Assembly (NCBI RefSeq): GCF_003315205.1
Contig: NZ_QNRR01000014.1
Location: 99,384 to 163,383, forward strand
DNA length: 64,000 nucleotides
DNA from: Roseimicrobium gellanilyticum
GTDB taxonomy: Bacteria; Verrucomicrobiota; Verrucomicrobiia; Verrucomicrobiales; Verrucomicrobiaceae
Direction: 5' to 3'
In this document: positions 18,919 to 27,546 of the stretch, piece after piece
Layout of the letters: the number at the start of each line of letters is the position of its first letter
Position numbering within the stretch: position 1 is the first letter of the stretch
The notes under the pieces: model-generated
Database searches by the model: none
Seen by the model: the letters and a program-made list of their open reading frames with translations, nothing else
Told to the model about the DNA's origin: nothing
Translations under genes and position numbers: made by a program

Positions 18919-19569
18919 TCAGCGTGGCTCAAGAGCCGAGGGCGGCGTCTGTCCCTGCCAGCGCTGGAAATTGTCCCAGGCAAACATGCCGCACAGGAGG
19001 GCATTCCAGACGCTTGGATTGGGACGCGTGATCACATAGATGCAAAGCGCCCCCGCGCACAGCATGCCCACGAGGTAGGCAAACTTCTCACGCCTCGGCC
19101 CCAGAATGCTTCGGAGCACCTGGCCTCCATCGAGCGGGTAGATGGGCAGCAGATTGAGCAGTCCCCAGAAAATGCTCACGGTCATGAAGCTCACAAAGAA
19201 CGCAGTGATGTACCACGAGTCTCCTGAGCTGTGCGCGATCACCTGCCAGGCAACAACACCCACCGCAATCTGCAGAAACGGCCCTCCGAGGCTGATGAGG
19301 ATATGTTGCACACGCGTGAATCCACGATTGGGAATCGCCAGGCCACCCATCGCGTAGAGCACGATCTCCGCGCGTGCTCCGAACTTTCTCTGAAGCAGCG
19401 TGTGCCCCAGTTCATGAATCAGAATCGAGATGAACCCAGCAGCCACCCAGATCAGCAGCAGGACGAATCCACGTGGTCCATTGAGCAGATTTGCTCCAAG
19501 CATCGCCATGATTGCCCAGAACATCCAATGCACAGTCACGGGAAAACCCAACAAGGTGAAGCGAATCAT
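18919..19569 (-). CDS. Site-2 protease family (M50) membrane metalloprotease
   Basis: This 216-residue protein contains the HExxH zinc motif as IHELGHTLLQRKFGA near residue 50. A C-terminal DGGQVLRSILG supplies the third ligand near 145. About five transmembrane helices surround these motifs. It matches the short M50B/rhomboid-like S2P family, which cleaves within membranes. MIRFTLL was chosen as start because the alternative ATG seven codons upstream adds only a polar extension. The dipeptidase gene follows 50 bp downstream, so the two may be co-transcribed. The substrate is unknown. Confidence 0.85.
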   Translation of the reverse strand: MIRFTLLGFPVTVHWMFWAIMAMLGANLLNGPRGFVLLLIWVAAGFISILIHELGHTLLQRKFGARAEIVLYAMGGLAIPNRGFTRVQHILISLGGPFLQIAVGVVAWQVIAHSSGDSWYITAFFVSFMTVSIFWGLLNLLPIYPLDGGQVLRSILGPRREKFAYLVGMLCAGALCIYVITRPNPSVWNALLCGMFAWDNFQRWQGQTPPSALEPR

Positions 19570-19636
19570 GCGCCACCCTAGGTAACGCACGGAGTGCGGT
19601 CAACGAGGTTCGCCCCCAAGACGCAAAGGAACAGGC

Positions 19637-19675
19637 AAAAAAATCGGGGGCTGCCCCCCTGAAGAGCAGCCCCCG
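19637..19675 (-). terminator. Strong intrinsic terminator of the sRNA candidate
   Basis: On the minus strand, a perfect 10-bp GC-rich stem (19645-19654 with 19666-19675) around an 11-base loop is followed by A and seven U residues (19637-19643). Confidence 0.85.
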
Positions 19676-19791
19676 CAACAACATTACCCAATTTTACCTG
19701 AATCACACGTACGTTGCCGTTCGTGGCTCGCCGCGACCATCCCACTCATGTTTCGAACCGAAATCTGAATGAAGGATTTTAGCGGTCAGCT
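19637..19791 (-). ncRNA. Candidate small RNA (~155 nt), no family recognised
   Basis: A minus-strand sigma-70-like promoter ends at 19798 and a strong intrinsic terminator ends at 19637. Between them no convincing protein gene exists. A 21-codon frame (19684-19749) begins MSGMVAASHER but has no ribosome-binding site. A short hairpin TTTCG/CGAAA lies near 19750. The interval is in the 380-bp gap between the histidine kinase stop and the site-2 protease start. It could be an independent small RNA or the 3' end of the kinase transcript. It does not look like tmRNA, 6S RNA or a tRNA to me. Confidence 0.5.
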
Positions 19792-19797
19792 GTTTTT

Positions 19798-19825
19798 ATT
19801 ATAGAAACCGCCCGTGGAGTGACAA
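19798..19825 (-). promoter_or_regulatory. Sigma-70-like promoter for the sRNA candidate
   Basis: Minus-strand TTGTCA (19820-19825) and a perfect TATAAT (19798-19803) are separated by 16 bp, one of the best consensus matches in the window. Transcription would begin near 19791. Confidence 0.65.
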
Positions 19826-19971
19826 GGAGATTTTGGAATTTTCTCCCTTCTGAGAAGCATTATCTCAACGCCTGCATAAAGACCCATTCACTACACGCTG
19901 AACGCACTGCAAATCGAGAGGCAAAATGGAATGTGCATGCGAGACACCGATTCGCAGGCTCACGCGCTCCC

Positions 19972-22629
19972 TCAGCCCCGCATCACCACATCCTGTCCCG
20001 GCCGGATGGTGCGGCTGATCACCTCGCGCAGCATGTCCAGGCTCACCGGCTTGGTGACGAAGTCATTCATGCCGGCACTGATGCACTCCTCTCGCACGCC
20101 ACTCAGTGCGTGCCCCGTCACCGCTACGATGATCGGCTGGTGCTTCAGCAGGAAATTATTCCGGATTGCACGAGTAGCATCCTCCCCGCCCATCTCGGGC
20201 ATCTGGAGATCCATGAAAACCAAATCGTAAGGAGTGCGCGCCACCAGTTCGATGGCCTCGCGCCCATTCTCCGCAATATCCACCTCGTTGTATCCGAGGC
20301 GGGCCAGCATCAAGCGCGCCAGCTTTTGGTTCATGGGCTGGTCTTCCACCAGAAGGATGCGCGCCGGATGTTCCGAGGCAAAGGATGCCGTGGCATTCGC
20401 ACCACTGGATTCCTTGGCTGCCGCGCGCGGCGCTGAGGGTGGCGGTGCCGGTGTTGCTTCGGTGCTAGCAGCAGTGACCAGCGGTACTGGCGCGGCAGGA
20501 GCGACTTCGTTTTCGTCACGGAACGGGCCGGACAATGAACCGGGAGGAAGCGCAATGGGCACGGCTCTCGGCGCCGGTCGCGGCTCCATGCAAAGCTGTG
20601 CCAGGGCACGCAGCAGATCCCGGCGGCCTGCCGGTTTGTGCACGAAGAGACACTGGCCCCCCAGCACGGAATGGAAGATCTTCTTCACCTGCTCATGCGC
20701 GATGGGTACCATTCCCACTACGGCAAGCCCTCGCGCTGCCAGTTCGAGCGACAGGCGGCTGGCCTCATCTCCGGAGAACGACGGGATATCGATGACCACC
20801 ACCGATGGTGCATCGTCGAAGAGCTGACGCGTCGCGGCCCCCGGAGTGAGTGTGCGCGCGTCCGCCACCATGCCAAAGTTCCGGCAGTGATGAAGCACGA
20901 TGCTGGAGGTCGTCTCGTGCGGAGAAAGCACGAGTACGGAACGCCCCTTCACCGAGGCGAGACAATGCACCTCTTCCGCGAGGCTTTCGTTGTCCTCCGG
21001 CGCGACTTCGAGCGGGATCTCAAAATAGAAGTTTGAGCCCCGACCTTCCTCACTCACCACATTGATCTCGCCGGACAGGAGGCGGCAAAGGCGGCGCGAG
21101 ATGGCCAGACCAAGACCTGTGCCGCCATATTTTCTCGTCGTGGATTGGTCCGCCTGGGTGAAGGCCTGGAAGAGACGTGAAACCTTGCTCGCGGGAATAC
21201 CGATGCCGGTATCTCTCACGGAAACCTGCACATACATCTGTTCACCACCCCCCTGCGGACGAGGGCGCAACACCGGCTGCGCCAGCGCCAGGATCTCACC
21301 ACGATCCGTAAACTTCACCGCATTCCCCAGCAGGTTCACGAGGATCTGCTTCAGACGTTGGAAGTCACTGGAAATATGACGCGGCAGCGTGTCGAAGACA
21401 TGATAGTTCAGTTCGATGCCTTTCTCCGCGGCCTTGTAGGCAAAGATGGACATGGACTCCTGGAAGAGTTTTTCCATGTTCACCGGCATACGCTCCAGCT
21501 CCATCTTGGCGGACTCCAGCTTCGAGAAGTCCAGAATGTCATTGATGAGGTGCAGCAGGCTCTCACCACTGGTGCGAATCATCTTCACCAACTCCCGCTG
21601 CTCCGGCCCGAGATTCATGTCGAGCAACAGAGACGTGGTGCCGATGATGCCATTCATCGGCGTGCGGATCTCGTGGCTCATGTTTGCCAGGAAGTCCGAC
21701 TTGGTTTCCATGGCCGATTCCGCCAGTTTCTTGGCGCTGATGCACTCCTGGATGAGCGCCTGCTTGCGCTGCTCCTCCGCGGCCAGGTGCTCGATGGTGT
21801 CGTTGTACACCCGCGAGGCTTCAGAGATGTCGTCCGTTCCCTTTTGCGGGAGTCGATAAGTCCAGATGCACTGGCGCAGCGCATGAAGCCCGTCCGCGAG
21901 ACGCCGCACGCGCATGCCGATACGCCGGCCCAATCCGATGGCCAGCAACAGTCCGGGCACCAGCCCCGCTCCTACGGCAAGCGTGATCATGCTGACCGTC
22001 TTCCGCGCGGCAAGGAGATGGCGGAACTGGAACAACGGCTGGCGCGCCACCAGGAAGCCAAGTCTCGTTCCATCTGGCAAAAGGATCGGCGATGCCGCCG
22101 TGATCCACTCGGAGAGTTCCTCATTTTTTGTCCCCTTCGCCCCAGAATTCACGAAGCGTGATGACACTGCATACGGCGCTCCATCAGCCGCGAGGATGAT
22201 GGCTTCGAGCACACTGGCGTCTGGAGACTGTCCGCTGATGGACGGCTTGAAGGTGGGCACATCAAAGAAACCCACACGAGTGAACCGGCGCTTGGGTTCC
22301 ACCTCACCCGGTATCTCACGCACGACTTCCACCAGCACCCCCAAACTCGTGAGCACATCCGGTCCGCCAAACTCATTCAACTGGTTTCGCAAACGCTCCT
22401 CCATCTGCCACGGCAGAGCACTCGGCAATTGCTTCGCATTCTGCTCCACGAGCATATGGCCAAGCTCCGCAGAGGCTGCAGTGACCAGGCTGAAGACATG
22501 GGACCGCTGCGAGTCACGTGCAGACTGCACCTGATGCCACGCCACGCCCGCCATCGCCGCCGCCACCACGACCAGCATGCCCAACAACGAGTTGAACAAA
22601 AGCCGGGTGCTGAGCAGCGTGGACTTCAT
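19972..22629 (-). CDS. Membrane hybrid sensor histidine kinase with two receiver-like domains
   Basis: This 885-residue protein has two N-terminal transmembrane helices (about 12-32 and 208-228) flanking a periplasmic sensor of about 170 residues. A HAMP-like linker follows, then HisKA with [15 protein letters not shown] (phospho-His near residue 320). The ATPase domain contains [25 protein letters not shown] and TGLGLAIS. A first receiver-like region (about 560-685) is degenerate: it has VVVIDIPSF and [10 protein letters not shown] but lacks the acidic pair. A low-complexity Ala/Pro linker leads to a canonical C-terminal receiver ([24 protein letters not shown]). The stand-alone receiver gene lies 65 bp upstream and is probably its partner. 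Confidence 0.93.
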   Translation of the reverse strand: MKSTLLSTRLLFNSLLGMLVVVAAAMAGVAWHQVQSARDSQRSHVFSLVTAASAELGHMLVEQNAKQLPSALPWQMEERLRNQLNEFGGPDVLTSLGVLVEVVREIPGEVEPKRRFTRVGFFDVPTFKPSISGQSPDASVLEAIILAADGAPYAVSSRFVNSGAKGTKNEELSEWITAASPILLPDGTRLGFLVARQPLFQFRHLLAARKTVSMITLAVGAGLVPGLLLAIGLGRRIGMRVRRLADGLHALRQCIWTYRLPQKGTDDISEASRVYNDTIEHLAAEEQRKQALIQECISAKKLAESAMETKSDFLANMSHEIRTPMNGIIGTTSLLLDMNLGPEQRELVKMIRTSGESLLHLINDILDFSKLESAKMELERMPVNMEKLFQESMSIFAYKAAEKGIELNYHVFDTLPRHISSDFQRLKQILVNLLGNAVKFTDRGEILALAQPVLRPRPQGGGEQMYVQVSVRDTGIGIPASKVSRLFQAFTQADQSTTRKYGGTGLGLAISRRLCRLLSGEINVVSEEGRGSNFYFEIPLEVAPEDNESLAEEVHCLASVKGRSVLVLSPHETTSSIVLHHCRNFGMVADARTLTPGAATRQLFDDAPSVVVIDIPSFSGDEASRLSLELAARGLAVVGMVPIAHEQVKKIFHSVLGGQCLFVHKPAGRRDLLRALAQLCMEPRPAPRAVPIALPPGSLSGPFRDENEVAPAAPVPLVTAASTEATPAPPPSAPRAAAKESSGANATASFASEHPARILLVEDQPMNQKLARLMLARLGYNEVDIAENGREAIELVARTPYDLVFMDLQMPEMGGEDATRAIRNNFLLKHQPIIVAVTGHALSGVREECISAGMNDFVTKPVSLDMLREVISRTIRPGQDVVMRG

Positions 22630-22694
22630 GGGCAGCCGGGGGACAGCTTGAACCGGAACGAGATCAGACAGAGGGAGGCCTCAAGAATGCCAGG

Positions 22695-23159
22695 CTAAGC
22701 CGCCCTTCTGGAGGAGGAACGCCGCGCATTGCGCTCCATGACCGCCGTCAAATCCGTCGCGCTGTAAGGCTTGGGCAGGATGTCATCAAAGCCCAGGTTC
22801 AGGCAGCTCGACTTGCTGTCATCGCTCGCGAAGAAACTGCTGCTGGCCACGATGCGAATGCCGGGCTGGATCTGGCGCAGCACCTGCACGGCCTCCATTC
22901 CAGAAATGCCGCCAGGGAGAATCAAATCCAGGATAACCACGTCCACGGGGGTATGACGACCGACGCAATACTTCAGAAGCTGCTCCGCTTCCTCTCCGCT
23001 GCTGGCATTCAGCACTTCCCATCCCTGGGACAGCAGCACGGTACCAACCATCGCACGGAGAACGGGCTCGTCATCCACCAGCAGAATACGTCCCTTCGAG
23101 CCGCTGGGCGAGATGGGACTCTCCTCATTCAAGATGAAATGGGGGCTTGTGATGTTCAT
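22695..23159 (-). CDS. Stand-alone response regulator receiver protein
   Basis: This 154-residue protein has only a CheY-like receiver, with no output domain. RILLVDDEP gives the acidic pocket near residue 30, VVILDLILPGG the phospho-acceptor Asp near 77 and LPKPYS the conserved Lys near 130. The tail is basic (RNARRSSSRRAA). It precedes the hybrid kinase in the same direction, indicating a phosphorelay in which this protein is an output or intermediate. It also follows the GspE-like ATPase gene by 42 bp, so it might respond with or control the pilus-like system. That link is inference from position only. Confidence 0.9.
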   Translation of the reverse strand: MNITSPHFILNEESPISPSGSKGRILLVDDEPVLRAMVGTVLLSQGWEVLNASSGEEAEQLLKYCVGRHTPVDVVILDLILPGGISGMEAVQVLRQIQPGIRIVASSSFFASDDSKSSCLNLGFDDILPKPYSATDLTAVMERNARRSSSRRAA

Positions 23160-23185
23160 GCGCTCAAAACTGCGGGGTGAAGAAT

Positions 23186-23191
23186 ATTATA
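23186..23191 (-). promoter_or_regulatory. -10 element upstream of response regulator; adjacent inverted repeat
   Basis: A minus-strand TATAAT lies 26 bp before the receiver ATG. Just upstream (23202-23217) the 6-bp inverted repeat CTATAC/GTATAG overlaps the end of the ATPase gene and could be an operator or weak hairpin. No clear -35 was found. Confidence 0.4.
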
Positions 23192-23201
23192 GTTCTGAAT
23201 A

Positions 23202-25391
23202 CTATACAGCAGTATAGGCAAGACAGCGAATCTCTTCTATCGTTGTATTTCCAGAAATCACCTGATTTAGCCCCTCCTGATACAAAGTCCGGAAGCCGTT
23301 TTTCAGGGCAGCGGCCCGCATGGCGCTTTGCGGAGCCCCCTGTTCAATGAGGTCCCGGAGTTCATCGGTCGTTTCGCACAGTTCCATCAGAGCCACCCGG
23401 CCGCTGTAGCCGGTGCCGTGGCACTCGCTACAGCCCACCTTTTCGTGGATGGGCTGCGTCATAGGCACTGATATAACACCTTGACGATAAAGATGTTCCT
23501 GCAATTCCATGGGCGCGGCCGTGGGCCGCTTGCAGTAGCCGCAGAGCCGGCGAACCAGGCGCTGGGCCTGACTGAGAGCGAGCGAATCCGCCACCAAATA
23601 CTTTTCCACGCCCATACTCAGGAGACGTGAAACCGCCCTGATGGAGTCGTTGGCATGCAAGGTCGTGAGCACCAAGTGTCCCGTCAGGGAGGCATTCACC
23701 GCTGCCTGGGCCGTTTCCGTGTCACGGGATTCCCCAATGAGAATGATGTCCGGGTCCGCTCGCAGCAGGGCACGCAGGCCGTTGGCGAAGGTCAGGTCAT
23801 ACGTGGGATTCGTCTGGGTCTGGTTGATCCCCTCCACCTCGTATTCGATGGGGTCCTCAATGGTCTGGATGTTGACGTCCACCTCATTGACGCTGTTCAG
23901 CAGGGCGTAGAGCGTGGTCGTTTTCCCTGAACCGGTCGGTCCCGTGACCAGCACCAGCCCCTGGTCACGGCGCATCACCCGGTGGAAAATGTCCGTCTGC
24001 CGCTGGGTGAGATTGAAATCGCTCAAACGCCGTACGCCATCCTGCTTGTCCAGGAAACGCATGATGACCTTCTGGAAATCACGACGGGTCGGCACGGCCG
24101 CGACACGCACATCGAGCCGACGGGTCCCCACGCGGACGGAGAACCGGCCATCTTGCGCCTCCTGGCGTGTCTGGCTCATGCTCGAGTAGTTCTTCACCAT
24201 GGCCACGAAGCGCGGCAGCAGATCCTCCGAGGCCGTGAGGATCACCTTGAGACTACCATCAATGCGCGCCCGGAAACGCGTCATGTTGTAGAACTTCTCG
24301 AGGTGCAGGTCGCTCGCACGGCAGCGGATGGCCGTGAAGATCGCCCACTGGACGAGCTCTTCCGCCGTGTGATTCGGGCTCTGCGGATTGATGCGCGCCA
24401 TGTCCTCCGCACTGATCTCGACAATGTTGTCGTCATCCGCGACGGCCAGCTTGGTATCCACCTGACCGACCGCTTCGGGATTGAAGCTCGATGCGGCGCG
24501 CGCAATCGCCTCACGGATGGAACTCGGATCCGCGAGCACATAGATGACCCTCGCGGTGTGATTTCCCAGCGAGTGCCATTCGTCTTCGAATGCGTAGTTG
24601 TCCTGGGACTCGCTCAGGAGGTAGATGCACTGACGCCCGGTGTATAGCGGGAAAACATTGTGCCGCTCCAGCAGATGGTGCGGAAACATGTCCTGCCGCG
24701 GCGCCTCCTGGGCATTGAAGACATAGGTTCGCCCGTCACCCACGAGGTAGCGCAAGGCCACACCCAGATTCCGCTGGATGGCATTGAAGTCCGAAACGAG
24801 CGGATTCTCCTTCTTACTGCGCATCTCCTCATAGAGACCGCTGAGGCGGATGCGATCCGCTTCATCATATGGATAGTGGCGCAACAGCCATTCGAAGGCC
24901 GCACCCATCTCACCATCGCTGAAGCGCGGAATCTCCAGACGCTCGAGGCTGTTGGCCTGCGGGATCGGCATGCGCTGGCAGCGCTGTACGAAGTCCTCCC
25001 GCGTTTGTGCATACTGTTCCCGGGTAATGAGCACCCGCACCACAAGGGCATGCGGTACTCCCCAGAAATCCGAGGCGCGAGGATTGCAGTGGGCCATCAC
25101 CAGCAAGGGGCCGACGGTCGACACTGGCAGCCACGGATCCGACGTCGTGGGCACGCGGCCCAGTTTCCTCAACACCCTTTCCGGCTCCGGTGGACAGCTC
25201 TCACGCAGCAACGTGACTGGCACGAGCCCGTGCTGCAAAGCCGAGCCCTCCAGCGTGAGCACGCCCACATCTCCCGGCACGGGAGAACTCGTCACACCGG
25301 TTCCAGCCCTGTTTGACTGCTGGGGATGGAGCTGGAGTTGCAGGGTGTTGGCAGCCGGGGCGGACATGAGTGGCAGAGTAGGCAGCATCAT
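23202..25391 (-). CDS. GspE/PilB-type assembly ATPase
   Basis: The start ATG overlaps the stop of the preceding pseudopilin gene, giving 729 residues; the frame upstream of it is antisense noise. The first 330 residues are poorly conserved and probably include a GspE N-terminal-like region. The C-terminal motor has an N2 domain with RCRASDLHLEKF, Walker A GPTGSGKTTTLYALL near residue 475, an Asp box TIEDPIEYEVEG, Walker B ADPDIILIGESRDTET and a His box LTTLHANDSIRAVSRLL. A tetracysteine zinc motif is present (CGYC and CSECHG). It should power pseudopilus assembly at the inner membrane with the GspF-like protein of the same locus. Walker B reads GESRD where GEIRD is usual. Confidence 0.93.
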   Translation of the reverse strand: MMLPTLPLMSAPAANTLQLQLHPQQSNRAGTGVTSSPVPGDVGVLTLEGSALQHGLVPVTLLRESCPPEPERVLRKLGRVPTTSDPWLPVSTVGPLLVMAHCNPRASDFWGVPHALVVRVLITREQYAQTREDFVQRCQRMPIPQANSLERLEIPRFSDGEMGAAFEWLLRHYPYDEADRIRLSGLYEEMRSKKENPLVSDFNAIQRNLGVALRYLVGDGRTYVFNAQEAPRQDMFPHHLLERHNVFPLYTGRQCIYLLSESQDNYAFEDEWHSLGNHTARVIYVLADPSSIREAIARAASSFNPEAVGQVDTKLAVADDDNIVEISAEDMARINPQSPNHTAEELVQWAIFTAIRCRASDLHLEKFYNMTRFRARIDGSLKVILTASEDLLPRFVAMVKNYSSMSQTRQEAQDGRFSVRVGTRRLDVRVAAVPTRRDFQKVIMRFLDKQDGVRRLSDFNLTQRQTDIFHRVMRRDQGLVLVTGPTGSGKTTTLYALLNSVNEVDVNIQTIEDPIEYEVEGINQTQTNPTYDLTFANGLRALLRADPDIILIGESRDTETAQAAVNASLTGHLVLTTLHANDSIRAVSRLLSMGVEKYLVADSLALSQAQRLVRRLCGYCKRPTAAPMELQEHLYRQGVISVPMTQPIHEKVGCSECHGTGYSGRVALMELCETTDELRDLIEQGAPQSAMRAAALKNGFRTLYQEGLNQVISGNTTIEEIRCLAYTAV

Positions 25392-25903
25392 TTGCCCCCG
25401 GGATTGTACCCCGGCGGAAATATAAACGGAGTCGTGATGTCCGAGCCATCGAATATCACTTTGAACCCTGTGCCGGAAGTTCCGGGCGGCACGAGGGCGT
25501 AGAGCGTTCCCTCCCAGCGGAGGCGATAGTCCGCGGTATTGCTGGAGACCTCCGGATTCCAGTCTGGGCGCATGTAGGGCGATCCAGGTCTGGGATTGTC
25601 CGGGTTCCTCCACTGAAGGCGACGGAGGACATCATATTCATCACCGGTCGTCACGGCAAAAGGAGTGATGACCAGCTCACCGTTGCCCTGCCCAAAGCGA
25701 TGCACCGCGGAATTGAGCGTTTCCAGCAGGTTGCGTGCGACCACTGCTTGTGAACTTCCAAACACGCCCTGGTACTGCGGAATGGCCAGGGCAAGCAACA
25801 CCGAAAGGATGACAAGAACGATGAGCACCTCAGGCAAGGATAGACCTCGCGGGCGGTACATCGCTTCCGCGAATCGAATATCGGTTGGCTCCGCTTTCCT
25901 CAT
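25388..25903 (-). CDS. Minor pseudopilin, class III signal
   Basis: This 171-residue protein has a class III (prepilin) signal: a 19-residue leader, cleavage after the Gly of PRG, then LSLPEVLIVLVILSVLLALA. Glu is at mature position 5 and a single long hydrophobic helix follows. The remainder is a globular domain with no recognised family. It overlaps the ATPase gene (ATGA) and follows another pseudopilin by 23 bp, so it belongs to the same operon. It likely sits in the pseudopilus tip or initiation complex. Confidence 0.88.
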   Translation of the reverse strand: MRKAEPTDIRFAEAMYRPRGLSLPEVLIVLVILSVLLALAIPQYQGVFGSSQAVVARNLLETLNSAVHRFGQGNGELVITPFAVTTGDEYDVLRRLQWRNPDNPRPGSPYMRPDWNPEVSSNTADYRLRWEGTLYALVPPGTSGTGFKVIFDGSDITTPFIFPPGYNPGGK

Positions 25904-25926
25904 CGTCTCTCGGCTGGTTGAGCCTG

Positions 25927-26334
25927 CTAGTAATTGATCGCGGTGCTGCCCTGCTTGAGCGTCACCTTCCTCAGCGGATCGATCGCCGTGGGGAACTCGA
26001 TGGTATAGCCGTTGGGCATGTACGCCGTCCGCGTGGTCTCTGCGTAGGACAGGTAGGGCGCCACCAGGGTGTAGCGCAGATCATTTGTGCTGTTCGCGGT
26101 CCAGTCGGAGGAAGCCTGCGTGCGTCCGCGCGTCTGCACCAGCGTGGCCATGGCCATATTCACCGCTTCTGCACGCGCGATGGCCATGTTCTTCTCGCTG
26201 TCCGTGCGCACCTTGATGAGGTTCGGCAGAGCCAGGAAGGAAATGATGCCAATGATCGCGACGGCAGCCAGCATCTCGATCAGCGAGAAACCGGAACGCA
26301 GGTTCCGGTTCGACGAATGGGAAGTAGAAAGCAT
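25927..26334 (-). CDS. Minor pseudopilin, class III signal
   Basis: This 135-residue protein carries the prepilin motif RSG|FSLIEMLAAVAIIGIIS, with Glu at position 5 and a 14-residue polar leader. The tail after the helix is short (NLIKVRTDSEKNMAIARAE and beyond), in the size range of GspH/GspI-like subunits. It lies 9 bp after the preceding pseudopilin gene and 23 bp before the next. The class cannot be assigned more precisely by reading. Confidence 0.88.
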   Translation of the reverse strand: MLSTSHSSNRNLRSGFSLIEMLAAVAIIGIISFLALPNLIKVRTDSEKNMAIARAEAVNMAMATLVQTRGRTQASSDWTANSTNDLRYTLVAPYLSYAETTRTAYMPNGYTIEFPTAIDPLRKVTLKQGSTAINY

Positions 26335-26343
26335 GGCGGGAAG

Positions 26344-26817
26344 TCAGTCTGTTTTGAGCTGCACCTTGGGATACCCATCCGTGGTGGTCCAATCCGGCAG
26401 CATGATGTAGCTTTTGATGATGTTCAGGGCGTCGCTCTTGATCTTTCCGGAGTTGAGCGTGCTGTCGTTGATGTGCGTGAAAGTATCCGCATCCAGGTAG
26501 CCTGAGATCAGGGCCAGCCGTGCCTTGCTGGTAAGGGCGGCATTGTAGGCCGTGCGGATTTCCTCAATCGTCTTGGGCTTGGTTGAGGTGCCCACCATGC
26601 GGTTGCTGTCGCCATTCACCCAGGCGTTCAGGGCGCTCTGGATGGCCGCTTGCTGCTGGCGGGCGATGGTCCTGCTCGCATCCGTGGAGACGCTGGAAAA
26701 GGCGCCGATCAGGATGGATGCCATGATGCCGAGGATCGCGATGGTCACGAGCGCCTCGACGAACGTGAATCCTGAAACGGAGGCACGGTCACGGCGGGCG
26801 CAGGGGCAGGCATGCAT
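26344..26817 (-). CDS. Minor pseudopilin, class III signal
   Basis: The start at 26817 was chosen because the longer frame to 26943 would translate through the intrinsic terminator at 26849-26887. The product has 157 residues with leader MHACPCARRDRASVSG, then FTFVEALVTIAILGIM with Glu at position 5. The leader carries two cysteines. The C-terminal domain ends LPDWTTTDGYPKVQLKTD. The gene begins only 32 bp after the major pilin terminator, so its expression probably depends on read-through or a weak local promoter. Confidence 0.85.
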   Translation of the reverse strand: MHACPCARRDRASVSGFTFVEALVTIAILGIMASILIGAFSSVSTDASRTIARQQQAAIQSALNAWVNGDSNRMVGTSTKPKTIEEIRTAYNAALTSKARLALISGYLDADTFTHINDSTLNSGKIKSDALNIIKSYIMLPDWTTTDGYPKVQLKTD

Positions 26818-26848
26818 GGCAATGTTGTTGCGGGGGCGGTCTGGGAAG

Positions 26849-26887
26849 AAAAAAAAGCGGACCCGGGGGGTGAGCCACCGAGTCCGC
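26849..26887 (-). terminator. Intrinsic terminator after the major pilin gene
   Basis: Minus-strand stem GCGGAC/GTCCGC, with additional internal pairing, is followed directly by eight U residues (26849-26856). It separates the pilin gene from the three minor pseudopilins and the ATPase. An imperfect inverted repeat at 26918-26954, just after the pilin stop, adds structure. Confidence 0.75.
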
Positions 26888-26967
26888 GCTTGGAGCTCTG
26901 TCGAAAGTCTTGAACCCGGTTCCACGGATTGATTCAGGGTCAATCCACGGAACCCGGAGACTGACTA

Positions 26968-27375
26968 CTAGCTGCCGTCGCCGTCCTTCACGTAGACGAG
27001 AGTGGCGAGAGTGGTGTCGAACTTGATGAACTTCTTGGCTTCGCTCTTGTCAGCGTCGGACAGGCCGGGAACGCTGAACACTTTGCCGTCGAAAGCACCA
27101 CCGTTCACCTTCACGCCAGTCGCACCGGTGAGGTCACCGACGATGCCTTCTTCGGTCTGGGCCGTAAAGGTAGCGCCAGCGGCGGTCGCTGCGGCGTAGA
27201 CGGACACAAGGCTCTGGGCATTGCGCTGATTCTTGGCGGTGTTGGCACCTGCATTGATGCCGCCGATCTGGGGGATCGCGATGGCAGCGATGACGCCGAT
27301 CACGGCGATGACGACGAGCATTTCCACAAGGCTGAAACCTTGGGCAGCAGTGTTCTTCAGGGTTACCTTCTTCAT
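26968..27375 (-). CDS. Major pilin/pseudopilin (GspG/PilA-like)
   Basis: This 135-residue protein has the most canonical prepilin start: MKKVTLKNTAAQG, then FSLVEMLVVIAVIGVIAAI with Glu at 5. The mature protein is small and rich in Ala, Gly and Thr. The size, the dedicated promoter upstream and the terminator downstream all point to the abundant structural subunit of the fibre. Mature cysteines are absent, so there is no disulfide-bonded D-loop of the Neisseria kind. A prepilin peptidase must process it but is not encoded in this window. Confidence 0.9.
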   Translation of the reverse strand: MKKVTLKNTAAQGFSLVEMLVVIAVIGVIAAIAIPQIGGINAGANTAKNQRNAQSLVSVYAAATAAGATFTAQTEEGIVGDLTGATGVKVNGGAFDGKVFSVPGLSDADKSEAKKFIKFDTTLATLVYVKDGDGS

Positions 27376-27463
27376 GGGATGTTGTTGATGATGTTTGAGT
27401 TATTTTGACCGACTGAAAGTTCCGTGAATGATTGTTTATCTGTCATTCGTAGAATCTATGGGA

Positions 27464-27491
27464 ATTATATTTAGGGTTTATATGGTGTCCA
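27464..27491 (-). promoter_or_regulatory. Promoter of the major pilin gene
   Basis: In the AT-rich 171-bp gap upstream of the pilin gene, minus-strand TGGACA (27486-27491) and TATAAT (27464-27469) are 16 bp apart. The 5' leader would be about 80 nt. A nearby AT-rich inverted repeat (27500-27523) could weakly terminate the upstream GspF transcript. Confidence 0.55.
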
Positions 27492-27546
27492 GTACTTTTG
27501 GTAAAAATTCTGAATTTTTTACCTAGGACGAGATTTAGACCCGGGT

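Noticed and set aside
19740..19765. GGTTCGAAAC-like sequence on the minus strand, similar to a tRNA T-loop
   Set aside because: No acceptor stem, anticodon arm or CCA end can be folded around it.
21358..22161. A 267-residue plus-strand frame within the histidine kinase gene
   Set aside because: The minus strand has HisKA and ATPase motifs; the plus frame is His/Arg-rich shadow sequence.
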